A DNA stretch of 64,000 nt from Microcystis aeruginosa FD4 (GTDB taxonomy: Bacteria; Cyanobacteriota; Cyanobacteriia; Cyanobacteriales; Microcystaceae), in assembly GCF_009792235.1 (NCBI RefSeq), contig NZ_CP046973.1, positions 2,108,001-2,172,000 of the forward strand, in the 5' to 3' direction. A model generated the notes under the pieces. The model searched no databases. It was not told where the DNA came from and was given only the letters and a program-made list of their open reading frames with translations. Shown in pieces: positions 18,148 to 26,192 of the stretch; within the stretch, counting starts at the first letter, position 1, and each line of letters starts with the position of its first letter. The position numbers and the translations under genes were made by a program.

Positions 18148-19179
18148 ATGCTGACCTCTCTGCAAAATGTCCTGAGTAATCTTCGTCAATCTCCCAATAA
18201 TATTATCTTTAATCCCCTCACCAATGCAGGATTAGCCATCGCCGCTATTTTAGCACTAATTGCCGATCAATTTGGCCAGGGATACTATCTAATTTTTCTG
18301 ATTACTTTGGCTCTAGTTATCATCGGTATCTGGCAAGAATCTCAGAAATACGACCTCTATAAACATCAGGCGATTCCTTTACCGATAGTGATTAAAATTG
18401 CTAATCCTGCCGATAGTAATAAAGCTCTGCAATCACTTTTTAATATCATCGAAACAGAAAATAAATACAAGGATCATAAAAATAATCTCGACAGGTATCT
18501 CAATATTAGCGAAACAGATTTAATTTTTAACTATTCCTGTGATATTTATGATCAAGAAATGCTGAAAGCTTTTCTGCAAATACTACGCTATAATCTAGAG
18601 AAACTTAAGAAAAAAACTCCCCAAAATACTATTATTTATCTTGCCTATATCGGACCGATTAGCGTCGCTATTATGGTCGGTACTATTCTCGCTACCGAAG
18701 GAGTAAAAATCTTTCAATATAATAATTCTTCTGATAGTTATTATCCTGTGGTGGAAATTAGCGATCGCAAATTAAAAGAAAGTATTAAAGAATACGAAAA
18801 ATTTGAGTGGACTGTCACCAAAAAAGGTCAAGATAGAGTAACTATAGCCATCGATGTTTCTTCCCATAAAATAAATCTTAATGATGAGAGTATTGAAAAC
18901 TACGGCGATTTAATTTATCTGAAAAGTAAAGGCAGTGGTACAATTGAAAGAAATGAAGATTGGCTACAATATTCTAGAGAAATCTTTGCCACTATCAATA
19001 TGACTCAACAAAACAACTATCAAGAGATTAAGCTAGTTTATTCTATACCTATAACTTTGGGAATACTTGTCGGAATGACCGTTCAACAATACTGGCCAAT
19101 TCTCCTAACTCAATACGAAAATTCTACCTACAGAAATCTTATTAATCTTCAGGAACTTAAACTTTATCGAGGACAATAA
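18148..19179 (+). CDS. Two-TM SAVED-domain protein, predicted cyclic-oligonucleotide-gated membrane effector
   Basis: The protein has 343 residues. Two hydrophobic helices (about residues 24-40 and 45-62) are joined by a short loop. The rest resembles a SAVED domain, the fusion of two CARF-like Rossmann halves: strand and glycine-loop IIYLAYIGPISVAIMVG (162-178) followed by FQYNNSSDSYYPVVEI, and the second IKLVYSIPITLGILVG (294-309) followed by LTQYENSTYRNLINL. That is the SAVED pattern of a hydrophobic strand, P-x-x-L/V-x-x-x-x-G, then an aromatic/Y-x-P strand. SAVED domains bind cyclic oligonucleotides made by CD-NTases or Cas10. It ends 7 bp before cas10, so co-expression is certain. Prediction: Cas10-made cyclic oligoadenylate binds SAVED and the TM pair disturbs the membrane. 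The ligand is unknown, and the domain call rests on reading by eye. Confidence 0.75.
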   Translation: MLTSLQNVLSNLRQSPNNIIFNPLTNAGLAIAAILALIADQFGQGYYLIFLITLALVIIGIWQESQKYDLYKHQAIPLPIVIKIANPADSNKALQSLFNIIETENKYKDHKNNLDRYLNISETDLIFNYSCDIYDQEMLKAFLQILRYNLEKLKKKTPQNTIIYLAYIGPISVAIMVGTILATEGVKIFQYNNSSDSYYPVVEISDRKLKESIKEYEKFEWTVTKKGQDRVTIAIDVSSHKINLNDESIENYGDLIYLKSKGSGTIERNEDWLQYSREIFATINMTQQNNYQEIKLVYSIPITLGILVGMTVQQYWPILLTQYENSTYRNLINLQELKLYRGQ

Positions 19180-19186
19180 AGATCAA

Positions 19187-20611
19187 ATGACCTATACTGT
19201 AATTACCTTTGCTCCTGTGCAAGGATTCATCGAAAAATCCCGTAAACTAAGAGATTTATACGGTGGTTCTTTTTTATTATCATATCTTGCCGATTCTATC
19301 TGTCAGGCAGCGGATCAATATCCTGAATGTAGCCTTATTTCTCCCGCTTTAATTGAGGTTAAAAGAGGAACTCCCAACCAAATCTTAATCGCGGGTAATT
19401 TTCCCAAAAAAGAGGCCGAACAAGTCTTCAATGACTCATGGCAAAAAGTAGTTAATAAGTGTCGGGTTTGGATTGAACAAAATCTGCCACAATACAATTA
19501 TACTTGGCGACGAGAATGGAACCTATGGATTAATCATACTTGGGAATTCTTCTGGGTGCAAGAAGACTCGATCGATTGTGCGTTTAAAAGTCTGCAACAG
19601 AAAAAATATCAACGGGATTGGACGGGAATTAATTGGCAAGGAGAAAGTTCTAGCTTATCTGGTTCTGATGCCATTGTTTGGTATGGAATGACGGATCAAA
19701 CCCATCCTTTATATTCTAGTATCTCCCAACAAAATCAGCAAATCACCGAATTTTATCAGCAATTAAGTCAAAAACTTTCTGAGGCTATTCTCGATGAAAA
19801 CGAACGTCTTAGCATTCCCGAATTAGTCAAACGCATGATTACATTATATGATATTGGCAAGCCTTTAAACCTAGAACTTCCTAAAAAATTTGTAGAACTA
19901 AATCGCTACGAGGAAAAATTCTATACAGGATGGTTTCAAGGGGACGGTGACGGGATGGGAACCTACCTAAAAAATCTGTCCATCTCCTCAAGAAAAGAAT
20001 TTAGTCAAAGAATGCGACAATGGGGAGAAGAACTAGAAAATTATCTTAACTTTGGTCGCATTATTTATGCGGGAGGAGATGACTTTTTAGGAGTTTTGTT
20101 TCGACAAAAATCAGAACCAAAATTAACCCTACAAGATTGTCTCTATTGGTTTGATAAATTTCATCGAGAAATCTGGACAAAACATGGTTATTCTCAGGAT
20201 ATAACTGTTAGCGTCGGTTTCGTTTGGGCAGCTTCAGGAGTTCCTCAGCGAGACATATTGCAACATTGCCGCGAAGCCGAAAAATCCGCTAAAAATCAAG
20301 GTAAAAATCGTCTAGCTGTGCGAATCCTTTTTAACAGTGGTAACTATTTAGAGTGGGTTTGTCCGTGGCAAAACTTAAAAGATATCCTCGACAGTTATTG
20401 CGATCGCAGTGGGGGTAAAAACTGGACACATTTCTATAATGATATAGCAACTTTAGAAAATCGCCGCGCTTTTACCGATGATAATCATCATATTACCAAT
20501 GCAGTTTTTAACCTTTATTTTAATCAAAATATACCCATCGATATCACCTCTCACCAAGATAAAAATAACTGGGTAATTAACCTCTCCAAAGTTGCCAATC
20601 ATCTCACCTAA
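19187..20611 (+). CDS. cmr2: Type III-B Cas10/Cmr2, compact, HD-less, intact GGDD cyclase motif
   Basis: The protein has 474 residues, far shorter than typical Cmr2 (commonly 800 or more). It begins directly with the palm-type start TFAPVQGFIEKSRKLRDLYGG, so the N-terminal HD nuclease domain is absent. The first palm shows GDGDGMG (252-258) and the second the signature GGDD (296-299, in IIYAGGDDFLG), which is needed for cyclic-oligoadenylate synthesis. It is the large subunit of the Cmr effector complex. Context: SAVED gene 7 bp upstream, cmr3 immediately downstream. Loss of HD with retention of GGDD points to a signalling-only Cas10. Confidence 0.93.
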   Translation: MTYTVITFAPVQGFIEKSRKLRDLYGGSFLLSYLADSICQAADQYPECSLISPALIEVKRGTPNQILIAGNFPKKEAEQVFNDSWQKVVNKCRVWIEQNLPQYNYTWRREWNLWINHTWEFFWVQEDSIDCAFKSLQQKKYQRDWTGINWQGESSSLSGSDAIVWYGMTDQTHPLYSSISQQNQQITEFYQQLSQKLSEAILDENERLSIPELVKRMITLYDIGKPLNLELPKKFVELNRYEEKFYTGWFQGDGDGMGTYLKNLSISSRKEFSQRMRQWGEELENYLNFGRIIYAGGDDFLGVLFRQKSEPKLTLQDCLYWFDKFHREIWTKHGYSQDITVSVGFVWAASGVPQRDILQHCREAEKSAKNQGKNRLAVRILFNSGNYLEWVCPWQNLKDILDSYCDRSGGKNWTHFYNDIATLENRRAFTDDNHHITNAVFNLYFNQNIPIDITSHQDKNNWVINLSKVANHLT

Positions 20612-20621
20612 AAATAGAAAA

Positions 20622-21605
20622 ATGCTGCCATATCTGATCATAATTAAACCTTTGGGATTTCTCTACGGTAGTGCCGGTCCGTTTCTGTCTCCAGAAAATC
20701 TAGTCGGACGTTCAGGAAATCGTTTTCCCCCCACTGCTGCCACAGTTTCGGGACTATTTGCTCACAGTAATCCCACCAATGTTCGCGATTTACAAATTGC
20801 CGGCCCTTTTTGGGCAAACAGTGAACAACCAGATAACTTTTTTGTCCCCACTCCCTTTATTTATCTAGCGAAAAAACCCCTAGCAAATTATTTTCAAGAG
20901 CAAGAAAGTAACGACAATGGGAAAATTCAACACACCTTAACATGGCAAGAAAAATGGCAAGAGAAAGACGGTAAACAAATTGAGGGAAAATTCGATCGAG
21001 ATAGTTGGATTCCTATCAACCAATGGTATAATCCTCAAAAAGCCTATTGTTCCCCGTGGCAATATCATCCCCATCTCCATCCGCGTTTGTTAGAGGAGCA
21101 AAGAAAGGTAGAAACCGGGGAATTATTCCTCGAAAATGCCGTCCAGTTACATCCAGATGCTTGTCTAGTTTATTTGGCTAATCAACCCCTAGAAAATGGC
21201 TGGTATCGCTTTGGTGGTGAATCCCATCTAGTGGAAATTAAATCACTTGAATTAAGCAGCCATCTACAGACTTTATTTAATCAAGATGTCGGTCAATATT
21301 TTGCCCTCATTACTCCTGCAATCTGGGGAACAAATCGCCTATCAACTCGCAATCCCAGCGATTGGGAATTAGAAACCCTCAACACCGAAAGACCAATAAC
21401 CTATCGTTATCGATTCGGAGGAAAAGATAAATTTAAGCGCTTATCTAGGGGACGCTATGCAGTTCCCGCAGGAACAGTTTATCGCTTAAAAAACCCCTTA
21501 CCATCTTGGCACAATTGGCAAGAATCTTGGTTCCCCACCGAAGGAGTTTCCCTCAAACGTTGGGGCTGCGGATTAGCTTTACCCTTAGAAAATATTGCCA
21601 AATAA
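20622..21605 (+). CDS. cmr3: Type III-B RAMP protein Cmr3 (Cas5 group)
   Basis: The protein has 327 residues from ATG 20622 (MLPYLIIIKPLGFLYGSAG); an upstream ATG at 20592 overlaps cas10 and adds an unlikely basic leader. Family features are the early GSAGPFLSPENLVGRSGNRFPPTAAT glycine/proline segment split as GSAGPFLSPENL and RFPPTAATVSGLF, and the C-terminal TVYRLK and GWGCGLALPLEN-like tail (KRWGCGLALP). In Cmr complexes Cmr3 caps the crRNA 5' handle next to Cmr2. It lies 10 bp after the cas10 stop. After it the operon is interrupted by 500 bp of repeat and a broken small gene. Confidence 0.88.
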   Translation: MLPYLIIIKPLGFLYGSAGPFLSPENLVGRSGNRFPPTAATVSGLFAHSNPTNVRDLQIAGPFWANSEQPDNFFVPTPFIYLAKKPLANYFQEQESNDNGKIQHTLTWQEKWQEKDGKQIEGKFDRDSWIPINQWYNPQKAYCSPWQYHPHLHPRLLEEQRKVETGELFLENAVQLHPDACLVYLANQPLENGWYRFGGESHLVEIKSLELSSHLQTLFNQDVGQYFALITPAIWGTNRLSTRNPSDWELETLNTERPITYRYRFGGKDKFKRLSRGRYAVPAGTVYRLKNPLPSWHNWQESWFPTEGVSLKRWGCGLALPLENIAK

Positions 21606-21648
21606 AGCCTATAATTATTGAGTAGGGTAAATTAGACGAGAATAACTG

Positions 21649-21742
21649 ATACTAAATCCGTTGAGTATAGGCTACATATCAGGACAGGCACTCATGCAAA
21701 AGGTTGAATAAATAATCAGTTTTTAATAACCAGATTTAGTAT
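21649..21742. mobile_element. MITE inside the cmr operon
   Basis: 94 bp begins ATACTAAATCCG and ends CAGATTTAGTAT, forming inverted ends (ATACTAAATC/GATTTAGTAT). A related single end, GATACTAAATCTG, occurs near 59169. It separates cmr3 from cmr4 together with the broken gene that follows. Confidence 0.75.
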
Positions 21743-21749
21743 GATAGCT

Positions 21750-21973
21750 ATGGCAAAACTAAAAACCAGATTTCCTCGAAAAGCTTTATTAGGTTATCGA
21801 AAAAGTGGTAATAATCAAAGCTCACAAATTAGCGAAAATAAAATTCTGTGTATGTTTTTGATTTTTTGGTAGAAGATGCCTTTAAAAACCCTTCTTCTCT
21901 TACTCCTTATACAGAGGAAATGGCTAAAGAAATGGATGAATTATTAAAGGGTGTTGAAATTGATTGGGACTAA
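21750..21973 (+). pseudogene. Small frameshifted gene between cmr3 and cmr4
   Basis: Frame 1 reads MAKLKTRFPRKALLGYRKSG and stops. One base of shift near 21845 opens frame 2, NSVYVFDFLVEDAFKNP.. ending MDELLKGVEIDWD, stop at 21971. Together they would make a basic-then-acidic protein of about 75 residues, loosely like a small antitoxin, but I do not recognise the family. The remaining 136 bp before cmr4 show no gene. Confidence 0.45.
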
Positions 21974-22109
21974 ACGTATAACTTTGTACTGCCCTAATAG
22001 TCTAAATACCACCATAAAATATTAACAAAATCTTAGAAAATCCTGATATTAATGCTAACCTAGTTTAGAATAATCCCTAAGCATCTAAAATACTCACTTT
22101 TACCCAAAA

Positions 22110-22937
22110 ATGTATCACAAAAGTTATGGCATACTTGAAACCCTAGCACCGCTTCATGTGGGAGCAACCGCAGGAGAAGAAACAGGTAATCTTAACCTCA
22201 TTTTTCGCGATCAATTTACCCAAACAGCAATTATCCCCGGTAGTTCTATTCGCGGCCGTTTTCGTGCCGATATGAACAATATAGATGAAAAACGTACATG
22301 GTACGGACACGAAGCAATCCCAGGACAAGAAGACGGAGGAACCACCGAAGCAAAAGTTAAATTTGAATATGCTTCCCTCGTTTGGTTGCCGGTATTTTGT
22401 CCAGGACAGCCGATAATTTGGGTCACTTCTCCCCTATTATTAAAACGCTACAAACAAATCACGGGAATCTCTGCAAAAGTACCCAATCCTTATACTGCTT
22501 CCCCTAGCTTACAAGCGCGAGTAGTGCAGGGAGTTAACCGCAATAGCAAAGTTTTATTTTTTAACTTAGGATTTCTCGAAATTGAACAATTAGAGGAGCT
22601 TTCTTCGTGGATTCCCTCGCAAGCGGATTTAAAAGCTTCTCAATTAGTCGTCGTTGATGATAACGATATATCCATGCTGCACGATATGGCACTCTACCGA
22701 CAAAGCCGGGTTAAACTACTAGAAGATCAGAAAAAAGTCGATACAGAAAAGGGAGCTTTTTTCAATGTGGAAGCTTTACCCGTGGGTAGTGTTTTAGTTT
22801 TTCCCATTGCTTGCAAAGAAAGAGGATGGCAACCTTTTGGAGAATCGGTAAATCAAAAAGAATTATATTTCGGAGGATTAGAATCCATCGGTTTTGGTCG
22901 TTGCCAAGTTACTATTTTAAACTACGCTAATCAATAA
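22110..22937 (+). CDS. cmr4: Type III-B backbone RAMP Cmr4 (Cas7 group)
   Basis: The protein has 275 residues. The N-terminus LETLAPLHVGATAGEETGN and the glycine-rich loop TAIIPGSSIRGRFRAD are the Cas7/RAMP hallmarks, and YFGGLESIGFGRC closes the protein. In Cmr complexes several Cmr4 copies form the filament and cut bound target RNA using an Asp located between the HVG strand and the R-D pair before the glycine loop (ID/VD in relatives). Here that stretch is GNLNLIFRD (26-34), with no Asp until 34. The catalytic position therefore looks lost, although E23/E24 lie nearby. Operon order is cmr4, cmr5 (19 bp gap), then the double RAMP. Confidence 0.9.
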   Translation: MYHKSYGILETLAPLHVGATAGEETGNLNLIFRDQFTQTAIIPGSSIRGRFRADMNNIDEKRTWYGHEAIPGQEDGGTTEAKVKFEYASLVWLPVFCPGQPIIWVTSPLLLKRYKQITGISAKVPNPYTASPSLQARVVQGVNRNSKVLFFNLGFLEIEQLEELSSWIPSQADLKASQLVVVDDNDISMLHDMALYRQSRVKLLEDQKKVDTEKGAFFNVEALPVGSVLVFPIACKERGWQPFGESVNQKELYFGGLESIGFGRCQVTILNYANQ

Positions 22938-22956
22938 TTACATTTTATCTAATATT

Positions 22957-23364
22957 ATGGCTTGGAAAGAATACAATCTCGATCGCATTGCTCAGAAATT
23001 AGTTCTGGCTGCCAAACTACGAGACCGAGATTCTCTCAATCAATCTTTTAAAATGCGTGAATCCGTTTCCTATGGACTAGAAAGATTTTGGGGTGAGCAT
23101 CTGCGCTTACAATCTAAGGAACCCAATAAAGCACAATACTGGAAAGAAACTTGGGATAAATTAGTCGAAACCATGGCAGAAGCTGGGATTCCTATCCCTA
23201 ACGATACCGTAGAGGTAAATGATACCAAATCTGTTCAAGCAATGGCAGAAAAACTCTGGGAATTAAAGCTAGAAGACCAGAGAATTACCCTCGCTGTTTT
23301 AACGCAACTATGCGATTGTTTAGTTTGGTGGACCCAAAGATATAAAGGAACAAAGGAGCGATAA
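22957..23364 (+). CDS. cmr5: Type III-B small subunit Cmr5 (Cas11 group)
   Basis: The 135-residue protein is predicted to be all helical. It shows the Cmr5-like sequence LAAKLRDRDSLNQSFKMRES and a C-terminal helix with TLAVLTQLCDCLVWWTQRY. Cmr5 forms the inner filament contacting target RNA. Identification rests on size, helical content and position between cmr4 and the cmr6-like gene. It ends 5 bp before the next start, so it is tightly coupled. Confidence 0.8.
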   Translation: MAWKEYNLDRIAQKLVLAAKLRDRDSLNQSFKMRESVSYGLERFWGEHLRLQSKEPNKAQYWKETWDKLVETMAEAGIPIPNDTVEVNDTKSVQAMAEKLWELKLEDQRITLAVLTQLCDCLVWWTQRYKGTKER

Positions 23365-23369
23365 ATTAT

Positions 23370-24995
23370 ATGGTTAATATTCCCGATATTGGTAACAAAA
23401 TTCCCCTGATGTTTCGCGCACAAACCCAAGGGCGATCGCAATTACAATATATTGATTCTGAAAAAGATGAAAATCATAGCCAAAAATGGGTAAAAGAATG
23501 GATAGAAAGGGTCGATGAAAATTCTCCCCAATTTGGTGAGGAAGTAAAGACCAAAGAATATCAAATCTCGTGGCGATTCGTCACTAATGGGGGACAAGAT
23601 GAAGGAATAATTCGGCCTGTAATGGGTGCTTATGGCATACCATTTTATCCCGGTTCCAGCATGAAAGGAGCCTTTTGTCAAGCTTGCACCCCCGAACAAA
23701 AACAACGTTATCACCTCGAAAAAGATAGCGATAACCCTAGTCTTTTGCGCTTCCATGGCGGTTATCCCGTTAATGATTGGACGGAAAATCTTTTAGATAT
23801 TGTTCACCCGCAACAGGGATGGCAAGTAAAAACCCAAAACACTCGACAAAAACCCGGTGGAGAAAGTGGTTTTGCTTTAATTTCCCTCTATCAACCTACC
23901 CTAAAATTTGGCATTTCTAGCTTAATAGAACAACCGGATTGGGAGGAGATTTGGACTATCTGGGAAAGAGCTTTAGAATCTGGTCTAGGATGCCGTGTTA
24001 GTAGCGGTTACGGCTTGCCAAAAGACATTAAACCTTCAAAAGAACCTTTATATAAATGTTTTCTGAAAGGGCAAGGAATGGCTCCTAAAAGCCTCGATGG
24101 TGCAAGGGAATTTCGACCCAATATTTTTCGAGGAGCAATTCGCGGTCATGCCTTGCGTATTTTTGGCGGTTTAACTGATGCTAAAAATGCCGAAAAGTTA
24201 GTTAATCAGCTATTTGGAGGAATTGACGGAGAAGCAACCCAAGGTTTACTAGCGGTCGATTTTTGTGTCAAATCTCTAGACTTAGGAACCTTTGCCAAGG
24301 GTTACAACGAACCCACCTACACAGTAACAGGAGAATTACGCTGGATTCTCACCCAATCTCTCCCCGAAAACCAGCAAGAATCCTTAAAAAAATTAATTTG
24401 TTTTCTCACTCGTTTTGCCATGTTATTAGGAGGATTTGGTAAATCGTGGCGACGAGCAGATCATAGTATTTTCTATGAGGATTATTATCCTAATAAACCC
24501 TTAATTGGCTGTCATTGGCAATGGGGGGATAAAAGTTCTTTAATCAACGATAATAAAGTCAGAGATTTAACTCACGTTCATCCTTTTATCAAAGATGTTC
24601 GCACTATTGCTAAAGAATGGATGACCTTACAAAATATCCCCATCACTCCCAATAATAGTGCTAACTGGCGAGAAAGTTGGCATCCTAAAAAAGTCGAGGT
24701 TTGGGGAAGAATTGCTGAAGATAAAGATGATTCCCTAGCCATCAAATGGCTTCACAAAGCCTATCAAAAACTGGATAATTTAAGTATCTATAAAACCTCG
24801 GTGACAGGAATAGTAACAAAAAATATCAATCAAATTGGTCGTCTTTGGCATCGAATGTATCCCCAAAATAATCATCAATACCTAGAATTGTTAACAATTT
24901 TTCCTGATGACTCTGATGATTGTGCTTATTTTCTAGGTTTTCTAGACGAGAATAATGGTAAAGAGAGCAAATTTCAAAAACTTTGGCCGAAATAA
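23370..24995 (+). CDS. Double-RAMP protein, Cmr6-like plus Cmr1-like halves
   Basis: The protein has 541 residues. The first half (about 1-220) carries MGAYGIPFYPGSSMKGAF, the Cmr6-style glycine loop, and GLGCRVSSGYG. The second half (about 230-541) carries FRPNIFRGAIRGHALRIFGG followed by NQLFGGIDGEA, resembling the Cmr1 pattern in which a basic glycine loop precedes LFG. There is no separate cmr1 or cmr6 in the locus, so one polypeptide probably supplies both caps at the crRNA 3' end of the complex. The assignment of the second half to Cmr1 is inference. It is the last gene of the effector operon, 66 bp before the duplicated cas2 fragment. Confidence 0.85.
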   Translation: MVNIPDIGNKIPLMFRAQTQGRSQLQYIDSEKDENHSQKWVKEWIERVDENSPQFGEEVKTKEYQISWRFVTNGGQDEGIIRPVMGAYGIPFYPGSSMKGAFCQACTPEQKQRYHLEKDSDNPSLLRFHGGYPVNDWTENLLDIVHPQQGWQVKTQNTRQKPGGESGFALISLYQPTLKFGISSLIEQPDWEEIWTIWERALESGLGCRVSSGYGLPKDIKPSKEPLYKCFLKGQGMAPKSLDGAREFRPNIFRGAIRGHALRIFGGLTDAKNAEKLVNQLFGGIDGEATQGLLAVDFCVKSLDLGTFAKGYNEPTYTVTGELRWILTQSLPENQQESLKKLICFLTRFAMLLGGFGKSWRRADHSIFYEDYYPNKPLIGCHWQWGDKSSLINDNKVRDLTHVHPFIKDVRTIAKEWMTLQNIPITPNNSANWRESWHPKKVEVWGRIAEDKDDSLAIKWLHKAYQKLDNLSIYKTSVTGIVTKNINQIGRLWHRMYPQNNHQYLELLTIFPDDSDDCAYFLGFLDENNGKESKFQKLWPK

Positions 24996-25061
24996 TCCCG
25001 TTCAAAGTTAAGTACCGCGCGCAAAATTAATTACACATTTCGATAAAGCTTTTGCCTTTTA

Positions 25062-25221
25062 CCTCGACCAGATGCGGAAACTATACGCTAAAGTAGTAGA
25101 AAGGGTCAATCCTCAAGAGGATGATGTACGCTTCTATGGGATTTCCAAAGAAGCAGTCTCTAGGGTGTTGGTAATTGGAGGTTCTCCTCCTCAACCACCC
25201 CCAACTATTTATATCATCTAG
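25062..25221 (+). pseudogene. Truncated duplicate of the cas2 3' end
   Basis: From CCTCGACCAGATGCGG to the TAG at 25219 this encodes the last 51 residues of Cas2 (DQMRKLYAKVVERVNPQEDD onward), with a few substitutions (for example ISEEAV to ISKEAV, TVYII to TIYII). No start or first half is present. It is the inner end of an inverted duplication of 14602-15019. Confidence 0.93.
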
Positions 25222-25442
25222 CTTGTCCAAGAACTCTTGGCTGAAAATCGATGCACCCTCTCCCCGACTCCCAAAACCCCGATTCTCTGGTTGAGGTGTG
25301 TCGATTGCTCTCCCAGTCAGGGTTCTACCCTTTGGTATCGGGACTTTTACCCCCCCACTACCACCTTTTTACCCTATGGATTGCAGGTGCGTCGATTTGG
25401 GTGTCTGTCTTCCCCTCTCGATAAGGCTTTCCAAGGGGTACT
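25222..25442 (+). promoter_or_regulatory. Leader of CRISPR array 2 (inverted duplicate)
   Basis: This is a near-perfect inverted copy of 14638-14859. The only differences I see are CCCAGTCAG for CCCCGTCAG, one fewer C in the poly-C run, and changes near the cas2 stop. It directly precedes the first repeat of array 2, with the transcribed strand now plus. Confidence 0.82.
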
Positions 25443-26161
25443 CCTTACCTATTAGGTCAAATAGGATTAGTTGGAAACGAATAAAGCAACAATGCAAGGA
25501 AAGACGCCATTCCAAACCCCTTACCTATTAGGTCAAATAGGATTAGTTGGAAACAAGATGAAAACTGAACGTTACTTGGAATAAAATATTCTCCTTACCT
25601 ATTAGGTCAAATAGGATTAGTTGGAAACGTTTTCACAATTTCTTCAAAATCCTTGCCTGATTCCGCCGCCCTTACCTATTAGGTCAAATAGGATTAGTTG
25701 GAAACTTTTTGGTGGTGATGATAATTTTTTCCAACTCACCCCTTACCTATTAGGTCAAATAGGATTAGTTGGAAACATTGGGATCGTTGTATTCGGGATT
25801 GCGGAAAGTATCCCTTACCTATTAGGTCAAATAGGATTAGTTGGAAACATTTGGAAGGACAAGCCGAAGCAGTGTTTTGCTTCGTTAAGACCTTACCTAT
25901 TAGGTCAAATAGGATTAGTTGGAAACAACTATCGGTGATAATCAGAAAATTACCTTCTACATCAAGGCCTTACCTATTATACCATTTTTCTTTATTCGCG
26001 TCACAACGAATGCAGGCTTGGCAAGCATTCGAGCGTGGATGTCTGTCATGGATTTAGAAATTTGGTATTAGGTCAAATAGGATTAGTTGGAAACCTTTCT
26101 GATATTCACGTCCTCGTTTACTCTTGAAGATTGGAACTGACCTTACCTATTAGGTCAAATA
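25443..26161 (+). CRISPR. CRISPR array 2: 9 repeats (8th interrupted, 9th truncated), 8 spacers, transcribed rightward
   Basis: Repeats identical to array 1 in the opposite orientation start at 25443, 25519, 25593, 25670, 25741, 25813, 25891, 25968 and 26141. The eighth is split by an 88-bp element (25980-26067). The ninth keeps only its first 21 bases before diverging. Spacers are 40, 38, 41, 35, 36, 42, 41 and 46 nt. None matches a spacer of array 1 by eye, so the arrays acquired spacers independently. Orientation is set by the GGAAAC end and the leader at 25222-25442. Confidence 0.97.
25980..26067. mobile_element. 88-bp MITE inserted in a CRISPR repeat
   Basis: The element begins TACCATTTTTC and ends GAAATTTGGTA (imperfect 11-bp inverted ends). 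It splits the repeat after CCTTACCTATTA; the repeat resumes with TTAGGTC, so TTA (up to TATTA) is duplicated. Removing the element and one TTA restores the exact 36-bp repeat. Confidence 0.9.
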
Positions 26162-26192
26162 ACTGGACTTCCCCGTTGACAAAAAGCCATAA

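Noticed and set aside
25237..26057. Several plus-strand ORFs over leader 2 and CRISPR array 2
   Set aside because: Same repeat-derived translations; no protein features.
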